Shown here: positions 27,437-36,624 of the stretch, one piece after another
Numbering within the stretch: the first letter of the stretch is position 1
How the letters are laid out: every line of letters starts with the position of its first letter
NCBI RefSeq assembly: GCF_943736985.1
Contig: NZ_CALSFS010000001.1
Location: 744,001 to 808,000 of the forward strand
Origin: Clostridium sp. Marseille-Q2269
GTDB taxonomy: Bacteria; Bacillota; Clostridia; Clostridiales; Clostridiaceae
DNA: 64,000 bases
Reading direction: 5' to 3'
Made by a program: the position numbers and the translations under genes
The notes under the pieces: model-generated
What the model was told of the DNA's origin: nothing
Databases searched by the model: none
The model's input: the letters and a program-made list of their open reading frames with translations, nothing else

Positions 27437-27922
27437 TTATATTTTACTGAAAATACTTTCTGGAATAAATCTATATATTATAATAGCTATTATTACATTT
27501 GCTAAAGCTGCTAAAGAAAGGATTGGTAATAAAACTATCACCCCTTTACCTGCTATAGGAATTATAGCAAACACAGATACTGGTCCATTTATAATAACTG
27601 CTACTATTACTGCAGCTATAGCTGCTAAAATATTATTTTTATTTTTAAATTTATTATAAACTATTCCAAATAATATCATTGTTACTGCCATATCTACCAT
27701 AACTATCATATGTACTGGTAAGCTTAATGGGAATCCACTAGTTAAGGCACTTAAAAAGTGAGCTACTGCCCCTATAATAGCTCCTATAATAGGGCCTAAT
27801 ATTAATGTTCCTAAAAATGCTGGCATAGAATCAAATGCTATACTTTCCAGTATTTTTATATTTGCTCCTATGAAACTTAAAGCTATAAGTAGCCCTATAA
27901 CAACTAATCTTTTAGTTTTCAT
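27437..27922 (-). CDS. ECF transporter S component in the cobalamin cluster
   Basis: About 161 residues from the ATG at 27922 (MKTKRLVVIGLLIALSFIG), with five or six membrane helices and the small-residue-rich pattern of ECF substrate-binding subunits (GTLILGPIIGAIIGAVAHFLSA). A TTG six codons earlier would overlap the GGAGG site. No ECF A, A' or T genes are nearby, so it must share an energising module. Its place upstream of cbiK suggests a corrinoid precursor such as alpha-ribazole (CblT-like), but the substrate is inference. Confidence 0.75.
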   Translation of the reverse strand: MKTKRLVVIGLLIALSFIGANIKILESIAFDSMPAFLGTLILGPIIGAIIGAVAHFLSALTSGFPLSLPVHMIVMVDMAVTMILFGIVYNKFKNKNNILAAIAAVIVAVIINGPVSVFAIIPIAGKGVIVLLPILSLAALANVIIAIIIYRFIPESIFSKI

Positions 27923-28024
27923 CCTATCTGTTTCCTCCAATATTAAGTTTTTAGTATTATAACTATTTTTTATATGCTCTTATTTAATTATAAAGCATAA
28001 ATAAGTCATTGCTTTTATATTATT

Positions 28025-28258
28025 TTATTTAAGATCTATAATAATTTTATTGCATACTTTACATTTATAACATTGTATAGTAGTTTTCTTCAATTTACTA
28101 TTATGACCTTCTGCAATTATATTATCTCTATCTAAATTAACTTCCATCTTATGCAATATTCCATTATGTCCTGAATTTTGTACCCACCTTAAAGGTGCAA
28201 TGCCACTACCTTCAATTTCACCTTTAGCCATTTCATTAGTACAATATGGACACTTCAT
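28025..28258 (-). CDS. Small zinc-ribbon-like protein
   Basis: A 77-residue protein with two CxxC pairs, MKCPYCTNEM at the start and CYKCKVCNKI near the end, and a WVQNSGHNGI middle. It resembles small clostridial proteins of the PF20097 type (DUF6487). The four cysteines probably bind zinc. It sits between cbiJ and the ECF gene but no role in cobalamin synthesis is known. AAGGTG precedes the start. Confidence 0.75.
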   Translation of the reverse strand: MKCPYCTNEMAKGEIEGSGIAPLRWVQNSGHNGILHKMEVNLDRDNIIAEGHNSKLKKTTIQCYKCKVCNKIIIDLK

Positions 28259-28405
28259 TTTATCACCTTCCTGTGTTTTTATTATATTAAATTCTTGTAA
28301 TATTTATTTTAAACCTATACTAGGACTTAGTATATAATTTATAATTCTCCATTGAAAATTAACTATTAAATATAAACTGTTCACATTTAATAATTATTTA
28401 GAATT

Positions 28406-29173
28406 CTAAATCACAGTTAATTTTATATATTTCACTAAGTCTTTTGTATTATTAAATTCTCTTTTGTAATCTATCCTCTTTCTCATTATTACCAAAGCGT
28501 ATATATCACATTCTATGCAAGCCAATATTTTTTCCTTTGTGCCTCCCTGAGGTCCGCTATCTTTTAATATTAATGCTTTTGCATCATAATCTTTTATAAA
28601 TGCTTTATTTAGTTCTTTGCTTATTGGCCCTTTTATAGCCATAATATCCTCTACCTTAACCCCTAATTTAAAACATTCATCTAAAACTTTTACAGATGGC
28701 AGTACTCTATGTATTATTCTATTTTCTAATTTTAAATCTAAAATTTTTCCTATGTTTCTGCTACCAGACGTATTTAATATATTTCCTTTTACATTTTGCA
28801 CGGCCTCATTTAAATCTTTGTAATCATCTAAAAATATTACCTTATCATTTTTTTTAAACTCTTCTGCTGAGGATGGTCTTTCATATCTTACATATTCTAT
28901 GCTGAGTTTCTTTGATACATCTCTAGCATTTTTAGTTACTTCCAAAGCGTAGGGATGGGAGGCATCGATTAATACATTAATTTGATTTTCTTTTAGCATG
29001 GATGAAAGTTCTTCTTTATCTAAAGGTTTGGTATTTATTTTTTTATACTTATATCCTTTTAAAATTTCTCCACCATAGGCAGTGGCTGTGGATATTAATA
29101 TATCATCTGTAAACTCATTTAACATGGAAAGTATTTCTCTTCCCTCTGAAGTTCCTAATATTAAAGCTATCAT
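28406..29173 (-). CDS. cbiJ: Cobalt-precorrin-6A reductase
   Basis: A 255-residue CbiJ/CobK-family reductase. The N-terminal ALILGTSEGREI motif, TGSRNIG (near residue 140) and the C-terminal ILKDSGPQGGTKEK are characteristic. It reduces the macrocycle of cobalt-precorrin-6A with NAD(P)H. It lies 155 bp after cbiH on the same strand. Confidence 0.93.
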   Translation of the reverse strand: MIALILGTSEGREILSMLNEFTDDILISTATAYGGEILKGYKYKKINTKPLDKEELSSMLKENQINVLIDASHPYALEVTKNARDVSKKLSIEYVRYERPSSAEEFKKNDKVIFLDDYKDLNEAVQNVKGNILNTSGSRNIGKILDLKLENRIIHRVLPSVKVLDECFKLGVKVEDIMAIKGPISKELNKAFIKDYDAKALILKDSGPQGGTKEKILACIECDIYALVIMRKRIDYKREFNNTKDLVKYIKLTVI

Positions 29174-29328
29174 TTAATTTCTCCTGCATTTCACATATTA
29201 TTAGTTTTAATTTTCATATATAGGATTTATAACTTTAATTTTAACTTCCCCATAGTAGTGCTTTACCACTATTAATTTATATTTAATTATTTTTTGTTAA
29301 CCTTACTCAAAATCCTATATAACATTTT

Positions 29329-30060
29329 TTAATCTTTATTTACTTTGTAACCTCTTCTAGTTATAAATTTTCCCTCTTTAATAAAACTACTACTGTTACC
29401 TATTATTATTGTAGATAGCATATCTGCAAACTCATCTGTGAAATTTTCCAAAGTATAAATATGTATTTCTTCACCATTCCTTAGTGCATTTTTTACCACT
29501 GCAATAGGTGTATCTTTACTCCTATATTCCCTCACTATTTCTATACATTCTCTTAAATAATGAGGTCTTCCCTTACTCTTAGGATTATATAAAGATATAA
29601 CAAAATCCCCTTCTGCTGCCAATTTAACTCTCTTTTTTATAAGTTCATAAGGTGTCATTAAGTCACTTAAACTTATATTACAATTATCATGCATAAGAGG
29701 TGCTCCTATTATGGAAGCTGCAGAAGTAGAGGCTGTTACACCTGGAACTATTTCAATTTGTAAATCTTTATTCTTGTTCATTTCTAATATAAGACCTGCC
29801 ATGCCATATATGCCTGCATCACCTGTACTTATTACTGAAACAATTTTATCTTTACTTAATTGTAATGCTCTTTGGCACCTTTCTTCTTCTTTTTTCATTC
29901 CTGTAGTATGTACTTCTTTTCCTTCTATAAGAAGCTTTACATAATCTATATATTTTGAATAACCTACTATTACATCACTTTCTTCTAATACCTTTTTAGC
30001 TTTTACTGTTATATGTTCTAAGCTTCCTGGCCCTATGCCAACTACATAAAGTTTTCCCAT
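29329..30060 (-). CDS. cbiH: Cobalt-precorrin-3B C17-methyltransferase
   Basis: A 243-residue SAM-dependent tetrapyrrole methylase. The motifs VVGIGPGSLEHIT (N-terminus), STGDAGIYGMAG and EIVPGVTASTSAASIIGAPLMHDN are those of CbiH/CobJ, which methylates C17 and contracts the ring. It stands between cbiG and cbiJ, with a gap of about 250 bp before it that holds nothing recognisable. Confidence 0.93.
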   Translation of the reverse strand: MGKLYVVGIGPGSLEHITVKAKKVLEESDVIVGYSKYIDYVKLLIEGKEVHTTGMKKEEERCQRALQLSKDKIVSVISTGDAGIYGMAGLILEMNKNKDLQIEIVPGVTASTSAASIIGAPLMHDNCNISLSDLMTPYELIKKRVKLAAEGDFVISLYNPKSKGRPHYLRECIEIVREYRSKDTPIAVVKNALRNGEEIHIYTLENFTDEFADMLSTIIIGNSSSFIKEGKFITRRGYKVNKD

Positions 30061-30311
30061 GCTTTATTTAGTAAGATTTATATTAAGCTTTCATTAATGA
30101 TCTTTAATGAAAATATGCTTTATAATTACTAAACCTCACTAAATTTTCACCTCTTTTCTTTTTATACTTTTCACATATACTTGTAAACATAGAAATATTT
30201 TTAGAAATTAACTAACTAAAAATATAAAATCATATCTTTGCTATTTTAACCTTTTTAAATAATCTAATTTTTATAATGTCTAAAATTTTAACCATCAAAT
30301 AAGTTCTAAAA

Positions 30312-31703
30312 TTATAGTTTCCCTATAGCCAAAGTCATGCCATTTAATTTTTGTTTTTCTTTAATTATTTTTCCACCTTTTAATTCTATACATGGCTCAC
30401 ACACTGATCCTACACCTATAGTTTTTCTTACAAAATCACTACCTTTAAATTTATGTTCAACTTTTTTTAGTTCTTCTATATTATAAATTATAAGAGGACA
30501 ATTTAGAAATTTTGAAAGTTCTATTAATGCTTTTTCATCTTTCTTTATTTCCACGGAAACAATGGAGTTTACACTATTTAAATCTATATTTTCTTCTTTT
30601 AAAGTCCTTATTACATTTTCTCTCATTTCATTTTCATCATAATTTTTTTTGCAACCAATGCCCAAAACTATGTTTTTTCTTACTAATTTTAAAGTTGATT
30701 TTAAATTTAAATTTAAACTTTGATTTTGTAGTAAATACTTATTGTTATCTTCCATTTTCCAATGTTTAAGTCGTAATTTTGTTTTTTTATAATCCTTTAT
30801 ATTTTTTTCTTCACTGTTATCTCCATTAAATTTATTTAAATATAATGCTCTAGCTTTATTTATTAAATATTTCTCTACATTATCTTTGCTTGTTACTAAA
30901 ACTACTCCTTTAGCATCTTCTATATTATGAATATAACCTTTAGGAAAACCGACTAAATTTTCTTCATCTACAAAGGCTACTTTCTCTCCATTTACAAGTA
31001 AAGCAGATATATCCTTTGCTTTCTTTAAATCCTCTATTACTAAATCATTTTCTTTTGCTATAATATCTGGTGCCTTTATATTTAAATTATCTGTAGCTGT
31101 AGTTATTACAGGTTCTGCTTCTAATATTTTAGCTATGTTTTCTGTTAATTCGTTAGCTCCACCTAAATGTCCACTTAGAAGACTTATAACATATTTACCT
31201 GTGCTATCTATTACTATAACTGCAGGATCTTTGTCTTTACTTTTTATGAAAGGTGCAATGGCTCTTACTGCTATACCTGTAGAACTTATAAATATTATAG
31301 CTTCATAGTTTGCAAAGGCTTTTTCTACTATTTCTTTTAAATTAAATTTTTCATCTTTAAAATACATTTTTTTATGTAGTAAATTTAAATTTCTGTGATT
31401 TAAATAACTATTGTTATAAACTAACTTTGAATTTTTATGATTCAAGTAATTTTTTTCATGTGGTAAATTAGTATATTTTTTCAATAAATATATTCCCTTA
31501 TATTTAAAATCATTAGTTAATGGTAAAATTTTTTTAATATATTTAGAATATATATCCACATCCATATTATTCTTAACGTTATAAGCTATATAATTACCCA
31601 TTTTAGTTACATTAATTATGGCTATTTTATTTTTTTCTTGTTGTTTATATAATCTATGATTTTTCCATTCCTTGCTATAAACTATAATATTTCTCACCAC
31701 CAA
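30312..31703 (-). CDS. cbiG: Cobalt-precorrin-5A hydrolase
   Basis: A protein of about 463 residues that opens the lactone of cobalt-precorrin-5A. Conserved parts are IAIINVTKMG (N-terminal), IFISSTGIAVRAIAPFI (about 134-150), SGHLGGANELT, and a C-terminal CbiG/CobE domain from LGIGCKK to KQKLNGMTLAIGKL. The start is unclear: the longest frame uses TTG and no site is convincing. Residues 86-113 are an unusual insertion of two 14-residue near-repeats beginning YLNHKN and YLNHRN. A long Lys/Asn-rich linker (about 285-345) joins the central and C-terminal domains. Confidence 0.9.
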   Translation of the reverse strand: MVVRNIIVYSKEWKNHRLYKQQEKNKIAIINVTKMGNYIAYNVKNNMDVDIYSKYIKKILPLTNDFKYKGIYLLKKYTNLPHEKNYLNHKNSKLVYNNSYLNHRNLNLLHKKMYFKDEKFNLKEIVEKAFANYEAIIFISSTGIAVRAIAPFIKSKDKDPAVIVIDSTGKYVISLLSGHLGGANELTENIAKILEAEPVITTATDNLNIKAPDIIAKENDLVIEDLKKAKDISALLVNGEKVAFVDEENLVGFPKGYIHNIEDAKGVVLVTSKDNVEKYLINKARALYLNKFNGDNSEEKNIKDYKKTKLRLKHWKMEDNNKYLLQNQSLNLNLKSTLKLVRKNIVLGIGCKKNYDENEMRENVIRTLKEENIDLNSVNSIVSVEIKKDEKALIELSKFLNCPLIIYNIEELKKVEHKFKGSDFVRKTIGVGSVCEPCIELKGGKIIKEKQKLNGMTLAIGKL

Positions 31704-31740
31704 TGTTGCATATATTAATCTGTTGTGCTAATTAAAGCTG

Positions 31741-32505
31741 CTACTCTTTTATTCCTTTTCTAAATTCATGGGTAAATTTCTTATCGTATAGTAAACTTTT
31801 ATCGTATTTACAATCTATAAAATCTCCCACTAATATTTGAGCTGTTTTTGTTATGTTTCCTTTTTTAACTTTCTCTGATATATCATCTAAAGTTCCTATA
31901 ACCATCTTTTCATCATCCCAAGTTGCTCTTTGAATAACTGCTATTGGTACGTTTCTTCCGTATCCTTTTCTTAACTTTTCTACTACTTTATCTATCATGC
32001 CTACAGATAAAAATAGTGCCATGGATGCCCCTCTACTTGCTAATATCTTTAAGTCCTCTTTTTCTGGTACAGGTGTTCTTCCTTCCACTCTTGTAAGTAT
32101 TAGGGTTTGGCTAACTCCAGGTAGTGTAAATTCTTTTTTTATAGATGCCGCCGCTGCAGTAAAGGAGCTTACTCCAGGTATAACTTCATAGCATATATTC
32201 AATTTATCTAGTTCATCCATTTGTTCTTTTATAGCCCCATATATGGATGGATCTCCTGTATGAAGTCTTACTATACACTGGTGATTTTTATGAGCATTTT
32301 TTATAACTTCTATTACTTCATCTAGTGTCATAGATGCTGAATTATAAATTTCTACTCCTTCTTTACAATAATTTAAATGTTCTTTACTTACCAATGAACC
32401 TGCATATATGACTACATCTGCTTTAGTTAAAATATTTCTTCCCTTTATAGTTATTAAATCTGGATCTCCAGGACCAGCTCCTACAAAATAAACTTTACTT
32501 TCCAT
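31741..32505 (-). CDS. cbiF: Cobalt-precorrin-4 C11-methyltransferase
   Basis: A 254-residue tetrapyrrole methylase with VYFVGAGPGDPDLIT at the start, RLHTGDPSIYGA, and the VIPGVSSFTAAAASIKKEFTLP segment typical of CbiF/CobM. It methylates C11. It lies 37 bp before cbiG, so the two are co-transcribed. Confidence 0.94.
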   Translation of the reverse strand: MESKVYFVGAGPGDPDLITIKGRNILTKADVVIYAGSLVSKEHLNYCKEGVEIYNSASMTLDEVIEVIKNAHKNHQCIVRLHTGDPSIYGAIKEQMDELDKLNICYEVIPGVSSFTAAAASIKKEFTLPGVSQTLILTRVEGRTPVPEKEDLKILASRGASMALFLSVGMIDKVVEKLRKGYGRNVPIAVIQRATWDDEKMVIGTLDDISEKVKKGNITKTAQILVGDFIDCKYDKSLLYDKKFTHEFRKGIKE

Positions 32506-32661
32506 TTTAAATCTCCAATCTTCTTCAAAATAAAGTAACTCTTATAATATTAACATTAATTTTTCTATTATTTTCTCAATAATTTTATACTATTAATAAC
32601 CGCTCTAATACTCCCTATAGTCTACAAACAAATATAAACCTACAGAATCTATAAATGCATT

Positions 32662-33378
32662 CTATTCCTTGTTAGCTATTATAAGGGACATATAGTCTTT
32701 AGAATTTAAGATCTCTTCTCTTGTTTTTAATATTTCTTGTCCATCTCTATATGCTCTTTTTACACATACATATTTAAAACCTTTTTCATCTAATTTGTTT
32801 AAAACTTCTTCTGCATTTTTATAATATTTCATTATTACTAAATACTTTTCATCTTTTATAGTATCCAATCTATTTCCTGGCAATATTAAAAGTGGTTCAT
32901 CACCTATAACTAATGTTTCTCCTGCTAAACTTGCTGCTGCACAAAAGGATGTTATTCCTGGTACTGTTTCTATATTTAAATTATGACTTTTCATATATTC
33001 TAATAAATATATATAAGTACTATATACAAATGGGTCTCCTATGGTTAGAAAAGCTACATTTTTACCTTCTGATAATAGTTTTTCCATAAATCTATAGTTT
33101 TCATATATCTCTGCTTCCTTTTCCTTTTTCATTGGAAAATATTTTAGATATATTTCTGCATTAGAATTTATAAAGTTTTTAGCTGTATTTAAAGCAATAC
33201 TTTCTCCTCCTTCTTTTGCCGTTGGTGCTATAACAGCATCACAACTTTCTAAAATTCTTACAGACTTTATAGTTAAAAGTTCTTCATTGCCTGGTCCTAC
33301 CCCAATTCCATATAAGGTTCCGTATTTTTTATCTGAAGCGCTATTTTCAAATTCTATATTATTATGTATATCTTTCAT
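32662..33378 (-). CDS. cbiL: Cobalt-precorrin-2 C20-methyltransferase
   Basis: A 238-residue SAM-dependent methylase. GTLYGIGVGPGNEELLT, TIGDPFVYSTY and TVPGITSFCAAASLAGETL are CbiL/CobI signatures. It methylates C20 of cobalt-precorrin-2. It now follows an IS copy and some small genes instead of directly following cbiT. Confidence 0.94.
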   Translation of the reverse strand: MKDIHNNIEFENSASDKKYGTLYGIGVGPGNEELLTIKSVRILESCDAVIAPTAKEGGESIALNTAKNFINSNAEIYLKYFPMKKEKEAEIYENYRFMEKLLSEGKNVAFLTIGDPFVYSTYIYLLEYMKSHNLNIETVPGITSFCAAASLAGETLVIGDEPLLILPGNRLDTIKDEKYLVIMKYYKNAEEVLNKLDEKGFKYVCVKRAYRDGQEILKTREEILNSKDYMSLIIANKE

Positions 33379-33609
33379 TTATTAACTCCTTAATATCAGT
33401 GATTTATATTTCTTCATATGAATTAATTTTAAGTATTTATCATCCATAAAAAAGTATGTATTAAACTTTTAATAACACTTATTATAGATTTCACTCTATT
33501 GTCTTATATTTATGTCCATATTAGATTATCTCCTTTATAAATATAAAAACTTTTTATATCACTTAATTTTAAATAAATTTATTTTTATTAAAATTTTGGT
33601 TATTACACA

Positions 33610-33930
33610 TTAATATTTCACTAGGAATCTAAACAATAATGTGAAAATGAAAATTAAAAAGTATATAAATAGTGGTAGAAATAATATAGCATTAATAATA
33701 GTTCCCCATTTCCCAAATTTATTATATGATACTTTTATTGATGTAAATCCAATGCTAAAACCTATGGGAATTATACAAAATGTTGTTAACAAAAGTGTAC
33801 TATTTAAGCTTTTATATAGCACTATTTTAAGAAAATAATTTAACATTAGTAACACTACAACCATAGATATTAGTAAAGAAACAATACCCAGTATATTACC
33901 AATATTTTTGCGAGAATTTTTGCTTTTCAT
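33610..33930 (-). CDS. Small three-helix membrane protein
   Basis: A 106-residue protein with basic N-terminus (MKSKNSRKNIG) and three hydrophobic segments (about 11-36, 42-63 and 79-102). It is of unknown function and not recognised as a named family; small clostridial membrane proteins of this type are common. It lies in the accessory insertion between cbiL and the first IS copy. Confidence 0.6.
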   Translation of the reverse strand: MKSKNSRKNIGNILGIVSLLISMVVVLLMLNYFLKIVLYKSLNSTLLLTTFCIIPIGFSIGFTSIKVSYNKFGKWGTIINAILFLPLFIYFLIFIFTLLFRFLVKY

Positions 33931-34084
33931 GTATTACACCAACCTTGTCTTTCAAATGTTAAACAATTCGTTACTAAAATTCATTATAGTATATATTGTA
34001 CTTTTTTCAACAATCATAGATTATCATATTATACATTTTATTTGAGAAAATAGTATGTTTATTTTTAATAAAAGATTTTATCTA

Positions 34085-34422
34085 TTATAGTTCTACTTTA
34101 CTTAAAAAATCAATATGTTCTTTTGCTTTAACTAATCCAGCTCCAGTAGCTAGTCTATATTTTTTAATGGCTTTAACATGTTTACCCTTTTTAATGAGAT
34201 CTATAAGTTCATTATCTAACGCTTTTAATTCAATATCTGATAATGTGTTTTTATTAGACTCATTAGGATTTTTATAATTACTTATAGTAATCATAATATA
34301 TGATACAGCTATAATCCCATAAACAATTGCTAAATAATATTTTTTTCAATAAAATACATTACTGATACCAAAGCAAAGCATATGGAAGCAATTGTCCACA
34401 TTATCCAAGGTTTTAATTTCAT
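34085..34422 (-). pseudogene. Frameshifted small membrane protein with ribosomal L7/L12-like C-terminal domain
   Basis: A 30-residue reading frame starts at 34422 after a strong AAGGAG (MKLKPWIMWTIASICFALVS) and stops after an A7 run (T7 at 34340-34346). One extra A would continue it in frame through YYLAIVYGIIAVSYIM into the 69-residue downstream frame ending at 34085. The joined protein, about 112 residues, has two membrane helices and a C-terminal L7/L12-like helix pair (HVKAIKKYRLATGAGLVKAK). The downstream frame has no ribosome-binding site of its own. Function unknown. Confidence 0.75.
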
Positions 34423-34485
34423 TATTAACTCTCCTTAAATTTTTAATAATTAATACAAAACTACTAATAATATTAATTCTTTTTA

Positions 34486-34564
34486 TCATAGGTCAATATT
34501 GATTAAATTACTACCTAAATTTTCATTTAAAATTTCTATTATTTTATTATAATCTTTATTTTTA
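34486..34564 (-). pseudogene. 3' fragment of the membrane-protein gene split by IS copy 1
   Basis: The minus strand, read in frame from the IS junction, gives NKDYNKIEILNENLGSNLI then NIDL and a TGA stop at 34486-34488. If the IS and one copy of a 5-bp flanking duplication (TTTTA on the plus strand) are removed, this runs in frame on from the gene at 36018-36404. It is therefore the original C-terminus of that gene. Confidence 0.65.
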
Positions 34565-36028
34565 ACTTTAGTTATGCAAAATAAAAATCTAAATTGGTAA
34601 AACTACCAAAAAATAAATATGGCATACTTTCTCTCACTGTGTTATATAAAAGTTACCATACAAATATAAACACAGGAGGTAAAAAGTATGCCAAGTACTA
34701 ATATTGTATCCATTAATAATGAACTTTACAATTACTTAAATGATGTAAATTATGGAATGTCTAAGCCTCAATTTAATCATTTAACCAATATTGCCAATGG
34801 ATTAATTAATTTACCTGGCACTAAAACTTTATCTGAAATTGCTAAAAATGTGTTGCATTCAAAAGACAAAAGTTGTATTTATAGATTTTTAAGCCATTCT
34901 AAATGGGACCATAGTCTTCTGAACAACAATAGAATTAGCTATTTAATCTTTTTCCTTGAGCATAATATTAAACCTAAATCCGTAGGGTTTTTGATTATAG
35001 ATGATACTGTAAATCCCAAGAAATCAGCAAAGAAAATGCAAGGATTATCTTATAATTACTCTCATACAGAAGACAAAAATATTTGGTCACATTGTGTGGT
35101 TACTTCAAATTTTGTTGTAAATGATAAATCTATTCCTTTACAATATAAACCTTACTATAAAAAGGAATTTTGCAAAGATTTAAATAAAAATTTTAAATCT
35201 AAGATTGATATTGCAAAAAATTTTATAACTTCTTTTAAAACTCCATCTAATTGTGAAAAAATGTATTGTCTTATGGATTCATGGTATACAAATAATAATT
35301 TAATAGAAGCATCTTTAGCAAAGGGCTACCACCTAATAGGAGCAATTAAATCTAACAGAAAAATATCTCCATTAGGAATTTCAATGCAGTTATCAAAATT
35401 TGAAAAATTCCTTAGTCCTAACACCTTAGACCTTGTTACAGTTGAAGGTAAGGACTATAGAGTATATACCTATGAAGGTAATGTTTCTAAATTCCCTTAT
35501 GCTAAAATACTTATTTGCTATGAAGTCACCCATGATGGATTCAAGAACCCAGTATATTTGCTGTCTACCGACATCTTATTAAATGCAGAAACTATAATTA
35601 AATATTATTCTCACAGATGGACTATAGAAACTTCATATAAATATTTAAAAAGCAATTTAGCTTTTGATAAATATAGAATGCGTAGCATTTTGTCTATAGA
35701 ACGATATTTTCTTATAGTATTCTTAATCTATAATTTTTTAGAATTATTTAGAGTTAGTTCCAACCACGGAGATTTTAAGACTATAGGTGAAACTCAGAAA
35801 CATCTAAACAGCCTGACGGCAAAAGCACTTGTGTGCTTTATATATGAAAAATCAAAACAGAATATTGAACTAAAAGATATTTTATGTGAGCTAAAAATCC
35901 CTTAGAGTTTTTAAAAATTCATCATATAAAATTGGGCAAGTGTTTTCATATTATATGGATAATATATCATAATAAGTATAATATAGTCTCAATAGGTAAT
36001 TTAGCTTTTGAAATTGCCTAACTAAAGT
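34565..36028 (+). mobile_element. IS701/IS4-like insertion sequence, copy 1
   Basis: A 1464-bp element with imperfect terminal inverted repeats, ACTTTAGTTATGCAA at the left end and its near-complement ending CTAACTAAAGT at the right. The 5-bp sequence TTTTA flanks both sides as a probable target duplication. The inner hairpin TTGGTAAAACTACCAA lies just inside the left end. A nearly identical copy lies in opposite orientation at 39380-40843. It interrupts a small membrane-protein gene. Confidence 0.85.
34688..35905 (+). CDS. DDE transposase of IS copy 1
   Basis: A 405-residue transposase preceded by AGGAGGT. Candidate catalytic residues are Asp105/106 in FLIIDDTVNPKK, the Asp in CLMDSWYTNN, and the Glu in YSHRWTIETSYKYL, the arrangement of DDE transposases of the IS701/IS4 superfamily. 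It is uninterrupted and differs from copy 2 at only two visible residues (Ile87 versus Asn; a late His versus Tyr), so the copies are recent. Exact IS family naming needs a database comparison. Confidence 0.88.
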   Translation: MPSTNIVSINNELYNYLNDVNYGMSKPQFNHLTNIANGLINLPGTKTLSEIAKNVLHSKDKSCIYRFLSHSKWDHSLLNNNRISYLIFFLEHNIKPKSVGFLIIDDTVNPKKSAKKMQGLSYNYSHTEDKNIWSHCVVTSNFVVNDKSIPLQYKPYYKKEFCKDLNKNFKSKIDIAKNFITSFKTPSNCEKMYCLMDSWYTNNNLIEASLAKGYHLIGAIKSNRKISPLGISMQLSKFEKFLSPNTLDLVTVEGKDYRVYTYEGNVSKFPYAKILICYEVTHDGFKNPVYLLSTDILLNAETIIKYYSHRWTIETSYKYLKSNLAFDKYRMRSILSIERYFLIVFLIYNFLELFRVSSNHGDFKTIGETQKHLNSLTAKALVCFIYEKSKQNIELKDILCELKIP

Positions 36029-36404
36029 TTTTAAAATAAATTGTATTACAAATTCCATTTCCTGAATATGAAACTTTTATATTTTTCCCTTTATTTATAT
36101 GAACTTCCTGTATCTTATTCCAAGGAACTAATTGTGCTAACCGATATGTAGATACAAAGCCTTTTAAAGTTATACCATCTTTTAAATAAGCTACTATATA
36201 TACAATTGTACCTAATATTCCTACCAAATAATGTATCTGTGTTTTCCCATACACATAAGTAATATAAAAGAAAACTATGATGCCTATTATCAAAAATATT
36301 ATTTCCATAAACTTCTTCTCTGTTTTTATTACTAATTGATTTAAAATCCTAAAATTATCAAAAATAATCCCTATAAATAAAATAACTACAATCCAATTGA
36401 CCAT
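36018..36404 (-). pseudogene. Membrane protein gene interrupted by IS copy 1
   Basis: The reading frame gives 128 residues, but its last codons and stop (36018-36020) lie inside the end of the IS. The native part ends near 36029 with GNGICNTIYFK; the remaining about 24 codons are at 34486-34564. The protein has an N-terminal helix, a second hydrophobic segment (about 33-50), a third (about 55-72) and a soluble C-terminal part that resembles DUF5673-type small membrane proteins. Function unknown. Confidence 0.7.
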
Positions 36405-36624
36405 ATAAATATTCCCCTTTAATTTAACATAAACAAAAGAATGTTGATTTTGTCATCCTTACCTTCTTTTCTTTGTTGCCACAAAGTATACATTCATGCA
36501 AGTAAACACAATAACTGTAATAATATGTAAAACAATGTAATATATATCAGATGCAATGATTGCTTCATTTTCACTAATTTTACATCTTAAAAAATTATAT
36601 TAACTTAATTTTCCTATTTCAAAA

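Noticed and set aside
30512-30769. Plus-strand hydrophobic reading frame inside cbiG
   Set aside because: Its Leu/Phe/His-rich product is what an AT-rich Lys/Asn-rich gene gives on the opposite strand; no start signal.
31365-31448. CRISPR-like short repeat array
   Set aside because: The repeats are within the coding frame of cbiG, are only two imperfect units and have no spacers.
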